From positions 1 to 64,000 of the forward strand of contig JACJNV010000121.1 of the NCBI GenBank assembly GCA_014695175.1: a DNA stretch of 64,000 bases, in the 5' to 3' direction. Made by a program: the position numbers and the translations under genes. Shown in pieces: positions 43,215 through 52,819 of this stretch (the first letter of the stretch is position 1; each line of letters starts with the position of its first letter). Source of the DNA: Microcoleus sp. FACHB-DQ6. GTDB taxonomy: Bacteria; Cyanobacteriota; Cyanobacteriia; Cyanobacteriales; Microcoleaceae. Below the pieces are notes generated by a model. The model ran no database searches. It had not been told where the DNA came from and was given only the letters and a program-made list of their open reading frames with translations.

Positions 43215-43552
43215 TCTGGCTCAGCTTTAACACAAACAAATCATCTATACAATAATAACCAATTTTGCATCATAGATAAGTGAGCAACGCCTAAAAAAAC
43301 AGAATTACCCGATCCCAGACCTCTTGAAGAAGTCGGGGATATAACAGCGATCGCGTCTTAAGTTCACTCATCAATTTCTCTGTCGAGCCCGATCGACTGT
43401 AGCATAGGAGCGATCGGCAAATTGCAGGAATTGTCGATCGCCCAAAATTTCCCCCGCATTCAACCAACCAATGTCCCAAACTTGTCCCGCAGCCGACTAA
43501 ACTAGAAATAGCAGCAAAAATTACAGCTATTGTTTACTTTCTTTCACCAACC
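43215..43552. other. divergent intergenic region with palindrome
   Basis: 338 bases. An imperfect palindrome at 43311-43340 (ATCCCAGACCTCTTGAAGAAG then TCGGGGAT) matches a repeat style common in cyanobacteria. Several CGATCG/GATCGA sites crowd 43350-43440. No gene is seen. Confidence 0.45.
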
Positions 43553-43936
43553 ATGAGTCAAACCTTGGAAAACCTCACCGCAATCGATGACAAGCTATCC
43601 AAACGCCACATCGACCTCGATCCGGGCGGCTACTTCATCATTTATCTCGATCGCGAAACCAGCTTAATTTGTGCCAAACATTTCACAAACATCATCGACG
43701 ATCGAGGCCTCGCCGTCGATCCCGAAACTGGTAAACCCATCCCCGCCCGTGGCAAAGTAGAACGCACTGAGGTCACACTTTTTACCGGCAGAACCGCCAA
43801 AGAACTTTGTGTCAAAATTCTAGAAGAAACCCGCCCCAGCCCGGTGACAATGTTGGATCACGCGGCTTATCTGGGACGGGAATTTGTGCGGGCAGAAATT
43901 GCATTGTTGAGCGATCGAGAATACGTTCAAGATTAG
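43553..43936 (+). CDS. DUF4346 family protein
   Basis: A 127-residue cyanobacterial/plastid-lineage protein: L-D-P-G-G-Y-F-I-I-Y-L-D-R-E at about 22-35, then H-F-T-N-I-I-D-D-R-G-L-A-V-D-P-E-T-G-K-P-I-P and H-A-A-Y-L-G-R-E-F-V-R-A-E. This is the DUF4346 domain, seen alone or fused to pterin-related proteins. Function unknown. It converges with psb32. Confidence 0.85.
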   Translation: MSQTLENLTAIDDKLSKRHIDLDPGGYFIIYLDRETSLICAKHFTNIIDDRGLAVDPETGKPIPARGKVERTEVTLFTGRTAKELCVKILEETRPSPVTMLDHAAYLGREFVRAEIALLSDREYVQD

Positions 43937-43995
43937 TGCAGCCCTGCCATATTTTCTTGACACAACGGCAACCGATCGGATGCCAGGAGCACCGA

Positions 43996-44718
43996 TCACG
44001 AAAAACCTTGATACCAGAAATAAGTCACCATCGGAATCACTGTCGCCAATACCAACAGCACAACCACAACAACTGTGGCATTGCCTTGGTCGGTTTCTTC
44101 AGCTTTTTTAAACGTGCCTTCAACTTGAATGTTGTCAACAACTTCAGGAGCACCCGGATCGGGTTCGCCTGACAAAACAGTTGCAATGCGCGTACTTGCA
44201 GCCGCAAATGCCTCGTTGTATTTATTGCCTTCCCGCAGCGGGACTTGCACTGTTTCCCCAGCTACACTCTGGGCAATTTCATCGGTTAGCAGGGATTTCA
44301 CCCCTTCCCCCGTCCGAATTGCCGCGCTGTTGGTAACAGTGTCGAGAACGAGTAAAATTTGATTAGTCTGGTCTTCTTTTTCGGGAAACCACTGTTCAAA
44401 CAGTTGGTCGGTGAAAGTGGCAGTCGTTTCGCCGTAGTCTAAGCGGTGGATGGTGACAAACCTGACTTGTTTCCCTGTTTTGTTTTCCAGGTTGTCGAGC
44501 ACGCTGCTGATATTGCTTTCGCTGCTGCGGCTGAGCACGTCGCCTATGTCGAACACCCAAGTTCGATCGCCCGCCGACAACAACGGCATTTCGTAAACGC
44601 CAGTCGCCAATGCCGGCAATACCGCCATCTGGGATGCGATTAGGGCAATCGCGATCGCCGTGGCCAAAGGTTGGAGATATTTTCTCCAGTTAAATAATTG
44701 CTTCAGGAGTCTGGTCAT
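43996..44718 (-). CDS. psb32: Psb32-like TPM-domain protein
   Basis: A 240-residue protein with signal peptide (about 1-39, ending A-L-A), a lumenal TPM domain (about 50-195: V-F-D-I-G-D-V-L-S, V-R-F-V-T-I, N-Q-I-L-L-V-L-D, A-A-I-R-T-G-E-G-V) and one C-terminal membrane helix (about 213-234). This matches Psb32, which protects photosystem II and helps its repair. Membrane anchored in the thylakoid with the domain in the lumen is the likely placement. Confidence 0.87.
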   Translation of the reverse strand: MTRLLKQLFNWRKYLQPLATAIAIALIASQMAVLPALATGVYEMPLLSAGDRTWVFDIGDVLSRSSESNISSVLDNLENKTGKQVRFVTIHRLDYGETTATFTDQLFEQWFPEKEDQTNQILLVLDTVTNSAAIRTGEGVKSLLTDEIAQSVAGETVQVPLREGNKYNEAFAAASTRIATVLSGEPDPGAPEVVDNIQVEGTFKKAEETDQGNATVVVVVLLVLATVIPMVTYFWYQGFS

Positions 44719-44850
44719 GAGGTTAACCGTAAAACTGACTTTTTTCCAAAAATACTATAGAAACCCCCGTAAAATTCATTTTATGTAGGGCAATATTTAC
44801 AATTAGCTCGCCAGTAGAACTCCCCGCCCGATTATTTTAGGATTCTAACT

Positions 44851-45081
44851 ATGGAACCAGCAGACACTTATAAAGGTTGGATTATTCAATCCCAGAAAGT
44901 CTTCTACGTCGAGGTTTGGGATAGCCGCGGCAACCGCCACGTCGCCGTCCAAAATGCCAAGACTGAGGAGGAAGCTTTGGAATTGGCCAAAAAGTGGATA
45001 GACAAATATGAGTCAAAACCCGGAAGAATGGCGATCGACGTACCCCATCCTTTCGGAGACATGATCGATATGCCATTCTAA
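44851..45081 (+). CDS. conserved hypothetical small protein
   Basis: A 76-residue soluble protein starting MEPADTYKGWIIQSQKVFYV, with a beta-strand-rich first half and a helix (E-E-E-A-L-E-L-A-K-K-W-I-D-K-Y). The balanced composition, clean ATG and isolation between two opposite-strand genes make it a real gene. I do not recognise its family. Confidence 0.7.
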   Translation: MEPADTYKGWIIQSQKVFYVEVWDSRGNRHVAVQNAKTEEEALELAKKWIDKYESKPGRMAIDVPHPFGDMIDMPF

Positions 45082-45086
45082 CTCAG

Positions 45087-45122
45087 TTGACTGTTGACTG
45101 TTGACTGTTGACTGTTGACTGT
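45087..45122. repeat. STRR heptamer (GACTGTT)n
   Basis: About four GACTGTT units just after the small gene's stop, ending TGTTTAC. Confidence 0.75.
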
Positions 45123-45136
45123 TTACATTACAGCTT

Positions 45137-45200
45137 GTAGGGTGCGTCAGATAGAGAAAACCTTTTCAAATCGAGCAATTAGTGCAACGGACGCATCCGA
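45137..45200. repeat. GTAGGGTGCGTCAG element, copy 1 (right end decayed)
   Basis: GTAGGGTGCGTCAG at 45137-45150; the other end is reduced to GGACGCATCC near 45190. Better copies are at 49837-49900 and 62443-62507. Confidence 0.6.
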
Positions 45201-45246
45201 ATAATATGCCAGTTGCGTCCAAGAGTGCATTTTTCCTGAAAGACAA

Positions 45247-45792
45247 TTACGAAATTCCTCGCAATTTCCGCGTATTTTCTACCAAACTCCGAGCAAATTC
45301 GTCGAACCTTTCAGACAGTTTTTCATCCAACAATTTACCATCAGGACTAAAAGCTTTCCAAGCTTGTCCGATCGCAATTTGTTCGGGAATTACCCAAGCG
45401 TGCACCCATCTCAAAATCACCCGCAAATCGTTGAGTGCGTTGTTGTTAACTTGCCCTCCCAAAACGCTAATCCCACCCGCAACTTTCCCGTCCAAATGCT
45501 CAAAACTCATCAAATCCAAGGCATTCTTGAGAGCACCGCTGATGCTACCGTGATACTCCGGCGTTGCCAAAATCAAGGCGTCGGCTTGCTTAACCGCATT
45601 CTGCAGCTTTTCCACATCGGGGTAATCGATATAATCATTCTCACCATTGCAGAATGGCAGATTGAGCGATCGCAAATCGAATATTTCAATTTCCGCGCCC
45701 AGGGCTTGCGCCCGTTCTGCTGCCACCTTCAATGCTAACTGGCTGTAGGAACCAGCCCGCAAACTTCCACCAATGCCGACAATTTTTACCAT
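45247..45792 (-). CDS. NADPH-dependent FMN reductase
   Basis: A 181-residue flavodoxin-fold protein. I-G-G-S-L-R-A-G-S-Y-S binds the FMN phosphate (7-17), A-T-P-E-Y-H-G-S-I-S-G-A-L-K-N-A-L-D (about 80-97) is the family signature, and G-G-I-S-V-L-G-G-Q follows. It probably reduces FMN or quinone-like compounds with NADPH. The frame extends 41 codons upstream, but ATG 45792 (MVKIVGIGGSLR) is the normal start. Transcribed alone. Confidence 0.88.
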   Translation of the reverse strand: MVKIVGIGGSLRAGSYSQLALKVAAERAQALGAEIEIFDLRSLNLPFCNGENDYIDYPDVEKLQNAVKQADALILATPEYHGSISGALKNALDLMSFEHLDGKVAGGISVLGGQVNNNALNDLRVILRWVHAWVIPEQIAIGQAWKAFSPDGKLLDEKLSERFDEFARSLVENTRKLRGIS

Positions 45793-46053
45793 AAAGCTTA
45801 AAAACAAAAACTGATTTACTAAAGCGTACTCATTACGAGTATGATTAACATAGCAAGTTCGATCGGCAACTGTCAAGTAAAGTTTCCGATGTAGAAAATA
45901 GAAGGAAGAACACAAGGTTATGGGTAGGAGGGTGAGTGATCGCCCGGTAAGGGAGAACAGACTCGGATCGTTAACAAGCCGCTATTTTGAGGGGCCTCTT
46001 AAGATGCCCGCGAGAGATAAACCCATCCAACACCCGCCATCTTGTTAAAATAA

Positions 46054-48048
46054 ATGAACGTAGCAAACCAAAAGCGGTCAATCTTGGCAGTCTTCAACAT
46101 TGGGCAAAGCAATATGAAAAATTCTTGGAAACACGCATGGCTGGGGCATCTAGCTGTAAACAAAGACAAGTCGAGCCAGAATCCTAAAAAATCAATTCCA
46201 GGACGGAATCTTTGGCGCATCCTGGGCAGTTTGGTGATTTCTCAAGGAATATTGCTCTCGACCCCGGTGTTTGCCGACAGCGCGCCAAACACCATGAGTT
46301 ACAGCCAACTGATCGACAACATAGAAAAAGGGCAAGTCAGTAAAATCGAAGTAGACGAAACTCAAAAAACTGCCAAGGTTAGGCTAAAAAATCAAAAAAG
46401 CGATCAGACCCAATCAGTTAGTCTGTTCGACTACAACAACCGAGAACTGTACTCGCAAATCCGCGCCAAAAAGATTGACTTTGAAGTCAAACAAACAGCC
46501 GACAACGCCGCCGCAGTCAGTTTAGTAGTAAACTTGCTAGTGATTTTTGCAGTGTTGGCAGTGTTGATGGCAATCCTGCGCCGATCGACCCAATCTCAAG
46601 GAAATGCCATGAACTTCGGCAAATCCAGAGCCCGTTTCCAAATGGAAGCTAAAACCGGCGTGATGTTCGACGACGTAGCAGGCATCGAAGAAGCTAAAGA
46701 AGAACTGCAAGAAGTCGTAACCTTCCTCAAAAAACCCGAACGCTTCAACGCCATCGGCGCCAAAATTCCCAGAGGAGTTCTGTTAATCGGGCCTCCCGGA
46801 ACCGGCAAAACAATGCTGGCAAAAGCCATCGCAGGCGAAGCAGCCGTCCCCTTCTTCAGCATCTCCGGTTCCGAATTTGTCGAAATGTTTGTCGGAGTTG
46901 GCGCCTCCCGCGTCCGCGACTTGTTCCGCAAAGCTAAAGAAAATTCGCCCTGCATCGTCTTCATCGACGAAATAGACGCCGTAGGAAGGCAGCGCGGCGC
47001 TGGTATCGGCGGCGGCAACGACGAACGCGAACAAACTCTCAACCAGTTGCTGACAGAAATGGACGGCTTTGAGGGTAACAGCGGCGTGATTGTGATTGCA
47101 GCTACCAACCGCCCCGACGTTCTCGATACCGCCCTGCTGCGGCCCGGCAGGTTCGATCGCCAAGTAACGGTAGATTTACCCAGTTACAAAGGGCGTTTAG
47201 GGATTTTGCAAGTTCACGCGCGCAACAAAAAACTCGACCCAGAAGTTGCCCTAGACACGATCGCCCGCCGCACTCCCGGCTTTTCCGGCGCCGACTTGGC
47301 AAACTTGCTCAACGAAGCAGCTATTCTCACAGCGAGGCGTCGCAAAGACACCATTACTAACCTAGAAGTTCACGACGCGATCGACCGGATCACGATCGGG
47401 CTTACGCTCAACCCGCTGCTGGACAGCAAGAAAAAGTGGATGACAGCATACCACGAAGTCGGACACGCCCTAGTCGCGACCATGCTCAAAAATGCCGACC
47501 CGGTGGAAAAAGTAACGATTATTCCGCGTTCCGGCGGGGTCGAAGGCTTTACTAGCTTTGTGCTCGACGACGAAATGCTCGACAGCGAAGGTTTGAGGAG
47601 TCGGGCTTTGCTGTTAAACCGAATTAAAGTAGCTTTGGGGGGACGGGCGGCGGAGGCTGAAATTTATGGCGATGCTGAAATCGACACCGGTGCCGGTAGT
47701 GATCTCAGAAAAGTTAGCAGTCTCGCGAGGGAGATGGTAACGCTTTATGGAATGTCGGAGTTGGGGCCTGTGGCTTTGGAAAGTCCGAACAATGAGGTGT
47801 TTTTGGGTCAGAGCTGGAATTCGCGATCCGAGTATTCCGAAGAAATGGCAATCAAGATCGATCGCCAAGTCCGGGAAATTGCCTTTGACTGCTACGAAGA
47901 AGCTCGCCGAATAATCCGCGAAAATCGGGCTTTGGTAGACAAACTTGTCGAAGCGCTGTTGGATGAAGAAACGATCGACGGCGATGAATTCCGCCAAATT
48001 GTCGAGCGGTACACCGAGTTGACCAAAAAAGAGTTGGCACCAACGTAA
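46054..48048 (+). CDS. ftsH: ATP-dependent zinc protease FtsH
   Basis: Up to 664 residues; a start at 46114 ([10 protein letters not shown], 644 residues) is equally possible. Two membrane helices flank a lumenal/periplasmic part (about 55-75 and 150-172). The AAA+ domain has Walker A G-P-P-G-T-G-K-T (about 247), Walker B V-F-I-D-E-I-D and second region of homology A-T-N-R-P-D...L-R-P-G-R-F-D-R. The peptidase has H-E-V-G-H (about 471). Cyanobacterial FtsH complexes degrade damaged photosystem II proteins; which of the four paralogues this is I cannot fix from memory. Confidence 0.94.
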   Translation: MNVANQKRSILAVFNIGQSNMKNSWKHAWLGHLAVNKDKSSQNPKKSIPGRNLWRILGSLVISQGILLSTPVFADSAPNTMSYSQLIDNIEKGQVSKIEVDETQKTAKVRLKNQKSDQTQSVSLFDYNNRELYSQIRAKKIDFEVKQTADNAAAVSLVVNLLVIFAVLAVLMAILRRSTQSQGNAMNFGKSRARFQMEAKTGVMFDDVAGIEEAKEELQEVVTFLKKPERFNAIGAKIPRGVLLIGPPGTGKTMLAKAIAGEAAVPFFSISGSEFVEMFVGVGASRVRDLFRKAKENSPCIVFIDEIDAVGRQRGAGIGGGNDEREQTLNQLLTEMDGFEGNSGVIVIAATNRPDVLDTALLRPGRFDRQVTVDLPSYKGRLGILQVHARNKKLDPEVALDTIARRTPGFSGADLANLLNEAAILTARRRKDTITNLEVHDAIDRITIGLTLNPLLDSKKKWMTAYHEVGHALVATMLKNADPVEKVTIIPRSGGVEGFTSFVLDDEMLDSEGLRSRALLLNRIKVALGGRAAEAEIYGDAEIDTGAGSDLRKVSSLAREMVTLYGMSELGPVALESPNNEVFLGQSWNSRSEYSEEMAIKIDRQVREIAFDCYEEARRIIRENRALVDKLVEALLDEETIDGDEFRQIVERYTELTKKELAPT

Positions 48049-48049
48049 A

Positions 48050-48209
48050 GAGTCATTAGTCATTGGTCATTAGTCATTAGTTATTAAAGTTTGTAGTGAG
48101 GACTTTAGTCCTCATTACCGAAAAAATAAGGACTTTATTCCTTACTACAAACCAATAAAAATGACTACTAACTAATGACTAATGACTAATGACTACTAAC
48201 TAATGACCA
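48050..48209. repeat. composite inverted repeat between convergent genes
   Basis: TCATTAG-type heptamers (48055-48084) mirror ACTAATGA-type heptamers (48163-48206) around the GAGGACTTtAGTCCTC repeat at 48089-48153. The full 160 bases can fold into one long arm. It lies between the converging ftsH and M23 peptidase genes and may block transcription from both sides. Confidence 0.75.
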
Positions 48210-48210
48210 A

Positions 48211-48831
48211 TTAAGATTGTTGGGAGTACATTTCCCGGAGTACCAAAGCCGGGTCTACCCAGCGGCCGCCGTACTTCAATCCCCAGTGCAAGTGAGGCCC
48301 ACTCGTGCGGCCCGTCATCCCAACTCTGGCAATTCTCGCACCCGCAGGCACGGTTTGACCTTGCCAAATTTGCACGGTACCTTCGCGATCGGTATAATAA
48401 CGCCCGCCGTTAGCCGTTAGCACTCGGCCTCTGAGGTGACAGTAGATGTGTTCCCAATTTCCCGATCGCACCACCATACCAGTGCCGCATCGGCCATCTT
48501 CCCAAACTTCCACAATTTGCCCGCCCCACCAATTGCGGATATAGCTGCCTTCCGGGGCGGCCAAGTCCAACCCGTAATGAAAATCCCCGCCACGGGGGCC
48601 GAAGGGGGAAGTGTATGTTTCAAAGTTTTCGACTGGAAAAGAAGCTTCTTGCCACAAATTACCCGTCGCTACTCTGGTTGGTAAGCCTGACTGAGCTTTG
48701 ACCACCTGCTGCTGCAAATAAGGGCTGATCAACACAATGCCGATCGAAAGTGCCAGCAGCAGCATTTGTCTGAGACGAAAAAAGCGTTTTGCCGTCAGCG
48801 GGCCTCTAGAGTCTTGCAGGATTTTTTTCAC
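48211..48831 (-). CDS. M23 family metallopeptidase
   Basis: A 206-residue secreted or membrane-anchored LytM-type protein. A hydrophobic segment (about 25-42) serves as signal or anchor. The peptidase domain has S-P-F-G-P-R-G-G-D-F-H-Y-G-L-D-L-A-A-P-E-G (H and D zinc ligands, about 76-96) and P-H-L-H-W-G-L (about 184-190). Such proteins cut peptide crosslinks of peptidoglycan, or regulate amidases when ligands are missing; here the ligands are present. Confidence 0.88.
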   Translation of the reverse strand: MKKILQDSRGPLTAKRFFRLRQMLLLALSIGIVLISPYLQQQVVKAQSGLPTRVATGNLWQEASFPVENFETYTSPFGPRGGDFHYGLDLAAPEGSYIRNWWGGQIVEVWEDGRCGTGMVVRSGNWEHIYCHLRGRVLTANGGRYYTDREGTVQIWQGQTVPAGARIARVGMTGRTSGPHLHWGLKYGGRWVDPALVLREMYSQQS

Positions 48832-49250
48832 GGCTCAAAGTTAAATGTGTGTGCGAGTTTGCGTTGTCTGTTAGGCTCCCATCTTGCACCCTTGTCAATA
48901 AAGCTTTCAGGGGCGGGCTTTCGGGCCCACCCCACAAAAAAATCATTCTTTGTGGAACGGGCATCTTGCCCGTTTCTGAGAAGGGTGCAAGATGTAAGTT
49001 ATGCCAATTCGCTGCAAGATTGGCTTTGAGCTCTACCCGCGATCGCGAATCAGTTTATCAACAACGTGTATCTTACTCCATCCAAAACCCGTGTCAAGGC
49101 TTCCGGGTAAATGCCCAGGGGTGATAAAAAAAATTGGCCGAGGAATTCGTGCTGCGGTTGAATTCGATCGAGCTTTTGCTTGACACTATAGTTAAGTTCG
49201 GGGATTTTGGATAACATCCAAAATCTCAAATTCATAACACACATCAAGCA
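48832..49250. other. intergenic region with nested palindromes
   Basis: 419 bases. ATCTTGCACCCTT (48882-48894) and AAGGGTGCAAGAT (48979-48991) enclose AACGGGCATCTTGCCCGTT (48956-48974) and GGGCGGGCTTTCGGGCCCAC. The nested arms resemble the repeat fragment at 26638-26700. No believable gene. Confidence 0.55.
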
Positions 49251-49631
49251 ATGCTTACTGAAATTTTTCCTTTTAGTTTTGCGATAGATGCAACTGCGAT
49301 CGCCGGTGCGTCCTTGTGGTCTTTGGCCCTGTACTGGGGCCTGTCACCCCTGACAGAATGGGTAATCCTGCAACTCAACCGCTGGATGAATTTTGCCGAG
49401 AGATCCCTCTACACCTCGGAAGCCGAGTTTGAAAGAACCCGCCAAGCCAGAGAAGCTCAAAATGCGTTTTACGCTTCGCTGTTGAGCATTGTGCCCTTTT
49501 TGATTGCGGGCGGATTGTGTAATTGGGGCGTAGAATTTTCTCTGGGTACTGGTTGGGCGGTATCTATGGGTACGATCGCCTGTATTGGCGGCGGCGTTTA
49601 CGAACTCGGCCGCCGTGACGGTCAATCTTAG
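49251..49631 (+). CDS. hypothetical membrane protein
   Basis: 126 residues with hydrophobic segments at about 10-32, 72-92 and 98-118 and a charged, helical middle (residues 45-68, E-A-E-F-E-R-T-R-Q-A-R-E-A-Q-N). Probably an inner-membrane or thylakoid protein; conserved in cyanobacteria as far as I can judge by its ordered composition, but not recognised. Confidence 0.65.
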   Translation: MLTEIFPFSFAIDATAIAGASLWSLALYWGLSPLTEWVILQLNRWMNFAERSLYTSEAEFERTRQAREAQNAFYASLLSIVPFLIAGGLCNWGVEFSLGTGWAVSMGTIACIGGGVYELGRRDGQS

Positions 49632-49973
49632 GCGATTTTAGATTTTGGATTTTGGATTTTGGATTGCTCAAGATATTCGGAGATTTACCAGCCTCTAGAA
49701 TTGATCGTAAGCTCAAATCCAAAACTCAAAATCTAAAATAGACGAGCAATTACATAAATCTTTGATAGGGCCGATCAACCGCAGATGTAAGGCAGATAAA
49801 CACAGATAAACGCAGATAATTTTAAGAATAGTTATTGCAGGGTGCGTCAGTTGTACAATCTTCGCTAAATACAGATCGTATTGTTGCTGACGCACCCTAC
49901 GGCCTCAGATTCACTATCACTAATTATGTAGGCACGCACTGCTCACCTTACGTCTGATTTGGGGATAAATCAA
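49632..49973. other. intergenic region with repeats
   Basis: 342 bases. ATTTTGG heptamers (49637-49665), then phrases CACAGATAAACGCAGATAA, then the GTAGGGTGCGTCAG element at 49837-49900. Nothing else. Confidence 0.5.
49837..49900. repeat. GTAGGGTGCGTCAG element, copy 2
   Basis: GCAGGGTGCGTCAG at 49837-49850 and CTGACGCACCCTAC at 49887-49900 form inverted ends of a 64-base unit. Core is A/T-rich and unrelated to the other copies. Confidence 0.75.
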
Positions 49974-51422
49974 ATGAAATACCAACCAGAACCAATATCA
50001 TTAAATCAAGCCCGCGCCGCCTTCCAAAAAATCTGGGGCTACGACGACTTTCGACCACCCCAAGGAGAAATAGTTAGCAGTTTATTAGCCGGAAAAGATA
50101 CAAATATAATTATGCCGACAGGTGGCGGCAAATCAATCTGCTTTCAACTGCCAGCTTTGTTACAAACAGGCTTAACGTTGGTAGTTTCGCCGTTAGTCGC
50201 ACTGATGGAAAATCAAGTGCAAGAATTGCGCGATCGCAATCTGCCCGCTTCCCTCCTCCACAGTCAATTGCCAACAGCGCAGCGCCGACAAACTATGCAG
50301 TCGCTGCAACAAAACAAATTAAGATTGCTGTACCTGTCTCCCGAAACGTTACTCAGCAAACCTGTTTGGGAAATTATCAGTCAGCCCCACATCCAAATCA
50401 ACGGTTTAATATTAGATGAAGCTCACTGTTTAGTGCAGTGGGGTGATACTTTTCGACCAGCTTACCGCCGTTTGGGAACAGTGCGGTCGGCGTTGTTGAA
50501 AGCTAAACCAGCAAACAGTAAAATTGCGATCGCCGCTTTCACCGCTACCGCCAACCCGGAAGCCCAGCAGACAATCAAAAATGTCTTGCAACTGCAAAAA
50601 CCCGAAGCATTTCTGCTAAGTCCCTACCGTTCTAACCTGCACCTGCAAGTGCAGACAGTCTGGACGCCGAGAGGACGCAAACAGCAGTTATTAAATTTTA
50701 TTAAAGAGCGACAAAAACAAGCAGGTTTAGTCTATGTCCGCACCAGAAAAGATAGCGAAAATTTGGCGGATTTGTTGGAAGCAGCAGGTTATGAAACAGC
50801 AGCATATCATGCAGGTTTGAGTCCAGAATCACGACGAAAAATAGAAACAGCTTGGCTGAACAATGAGCTTAAATTCGTGACTTGTACCTCAGCATTCGGT
50901 ATGGGAATTAATAAGCCCGATGTCCGGTGGGTTGTTCACTTTCAAGCACCTTTGCTATTATCGGAATACATTCAGGAAATTGGTAGAGGCGGACGCGACG
51001 GCAAATCGGCGATCGCCCTGACATTGATTAGCGAACCCACGGGTTTGCTTTATCCCGAAGATAAACAAAGAAAGGAATTTTTTCAAGATAAATTGCGATC
51101 GCAATACCGAGAAGCTCAGCAATTAGCCAAAAAACTGCCAGTTAAAGGCGATATAGAAGCAGTTTCCCGCGAATTCCCCGAAAGCGATCTCGCCCTTTCA
51201 ATCTTGCACAGCAGCGGACAATTAACATGGCAAGATCCTTTTAATTATGCGATCAATAAATCTCCACAGCAAAAAGCGGAAAAATTAAATTTTACCGCAG
51301 CCGAAGAAATGGCAAAATATCTCAAACATCGCGAGTGCAGGTGGCAATTTTTGCTGCAAGCTTTTGGGTTTGCCAAGGAAGCTATATCAATGCGCTGCGG
51401 CCACTGCGATAATTGTCGATAG
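49974..51422 (+). CDS. recQ: RecQ-family DNA helicase
   Basis: A 482-residue superfamily 2 helicase unwinding DNA 3'-5' during repair and recombination. Motif 0 region F-R-P-P-Q-G-E-I, Walker A M-P-T-G-G-G-K-S (about 48), D-E-A-H box (L-D-E-A-H-C, about 146), motif III A-F-T-A-T-A, motif VI Q-E-I-G-R-G-G-R-D-G. The end has the zinc-type cysteines C-R-W-Q and R-C-G-H-C-D-N-C, but there is no HRDC domain, so it is the short form. ATG 49974 is preferred over the TTG at 49959 because GGGG lies upstream. Confidence 0.92.
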   Translation: MKYQPEPISLNQARAAFQKIWGYDDFRPPQGEIVSSLLAGKDTNIIMPTGGGKSICFQLPALLQTGLTLVVSPLVALMENQVQELRDRNLPASLLHSQLPTAQRRQTMQSLQQNKLRLLYLSPETLLSKPVWEIISQPHIQINGLILDEAHCLVQWGDTFRPAYRRLGTVRSALLKAKPANSKIAIAAFTATANPEAQQTIKNVLQLQKPEAFLLSPYRSNLHLQVQTVWTPRGRKQQLLNFIKERQKQAGLVYVRTRKDSENLADLLEAAGYETAAYHAGLSPESRRKIETAWLNNELKFVTCTSAFGMGINKPDVRWVVHFQAPLLLSEYIQEIGRGGRDGKSAIALTLISEPTGLLYPEDKQRKEFFQDKLRSQYREAQQLAKKLPVKGDIEAVSREFPESDLALSILHSSGQLTWQDPFNYAINKSPQQKAEKLNFTAAEEMAKYLKHRECRWQFLLQAFGFAKEAISMRCGHCDNCR

Positions 51423-51617
51423 AATTGACGATTATACTCAAACGACTTAACCACTCCCATCCAAGAAACCGGATTTTTTACCGAATCTGCAGACCCAAAG
51501 GAAGCATTACTGTGGAAAAAACTGGGGTTGGGACTTACTGGTGCTCGCGAACGAACTCACAGATGTTATGATTAAGATATTTGCTTTACACGCTTGGCAA
51601 AAAATAGTAAAAAGTAA

Positions 51618-52583
51618 ATGAGAGAAACAGACACTGCGGCACAGATTTACACAGTAGAAAATACAGAGGAATTCGATCGCAGTAATGTCAATCAGCGATT
51701 AGATATTTGGCTGTCAAACCAGATACCGGACTTATCCCGATCGCGAATCCAAACCCTCATATCACAAGGCAACGTCAAAGTCAACGACGAAACCTGCACC
51801 TCGAAAAAAATATCAGTAAAAACGGGCGATCGCATCCAAATTATCCTACCCGAAATCCAAGCCACAAACTTGCAGCCCGAAGCAATTCCCCTTGACATTC
51901 TCTACGAAGACGACAGCCTAATTATCATCAACAAACCAGCCGGATTAGTCGTCCACCCAGCCGCCGGACACCAAGACGGTACATTAGTCAACGCCCTCTT
52001 AGCCCACTGTCCCCTAGCAGAAATAGGCGGAGTTCAGCGGCCGGGAATCGTGCACAGATTAGACAAAGATACAACGGGTGCGATCGCGATCGCCAAAACT
52101 GACATTGCCCACCAACACCTGCAAGCCCAACTCAAAACTAAAACCGCCCGCCGCGAATATTTAGGCATAGTTTACGGGGCTCCCAACACCGAAACAGGCA
52201 CAATAGACCTACCCATAGGGCGGCATCCCACAGACCGCAAAAAAATGGCAGTAGTACCAGTAGAAAAAGGCGGTCGCCCCGCAGTTACTCACTGGACAAT
52301 CAAAGAAAGAATCGGCAACTATTGCTTAATGCACTATCAATTAGAAACCGGCCGCACCCATCAAATTCGCGTGCATACAGCCGAAATAAAACATCCGATT
52401 GTCGGCGACCCGATGTACAGTTCCAACCGTTCCATCGGCGTCAATTTAACCGGACAAGCCCTCCACGCATGGCGGCTGACATTGCAGCATCCAATCTCGG
52501 GAGAATTAATAGAGGCGAGCGCACCTTTGCCCAATCAATTCAACACCCTGCTAAAAATATTGCGGTTGCGGGCTAATATTTGA
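51618..52583 (+). CDS. RluA/RluD-type 23S rRNA pseudouridine synthase
   Basis: A 321-residue enzyme: S4 RNA-binding domain (about 22-85, N-Q-R-L-D-I-W-L, L-S-R-S-R-I-Q-T-L-I), then the synthase domain with catalytic D in H-R-L-D-K-D-T-T-G (about 145), N-K-P-A-G-L-V-V-H-P and G-R-T-H-Q-I-R-V-H. The S4 domain and length fit the RluD group, which modifies helix 69 of 23S rRNA; the exact site is inference. Confidence 0.92.
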   Translation: MRETDTAAQIYTVENTEEFDRSNVNQRLDIWLSNQIPDLSRSRIQTLISQGNVKVNDETCTSKKISVKTGDRIQIILPEIQATNLQPEAIPLDILYEDDSLIIINKPAGLVVHPAAGHQDGTLVNALLAHCPLAEIGGVQRPGIVHRLDKDTTGAIAIAKTDIAHQHLQAQLKTKTARREYLGIVYGAPNTETGTIDLPIGRHPTDRKKMAVVPVEKGGRPAVTHWTIKERIGNYCLMHYQLETGRTHQIRVHTAEIKHPIVGDPMYSSNRSIGVNLTGQALHAWRLTLQHPISGELIEASAPLPNQFNTLLKILRLRANI

Positions 52584-52819
52584 TAATTGGTATAGCAGTC
52601 ACCAAAGCTTTTAGGGCAAGTCGCCATCAGGGGTTGAGAATTTTATCTACCTTGATTGCTTTGTTCAACATTCCCTCCAGGATATTGTTTCTACCTTAAA
52701 TTTTTTTAATAGCACCAGTATCAATTAGATGCTAGTACAAGTCTGGGATGTTACTGGTCTGTACAAATTTGTTGATGTCAAACCTATCAAGGTAGCGGTT
52801 TGTCTCATTTCTCCCAATC

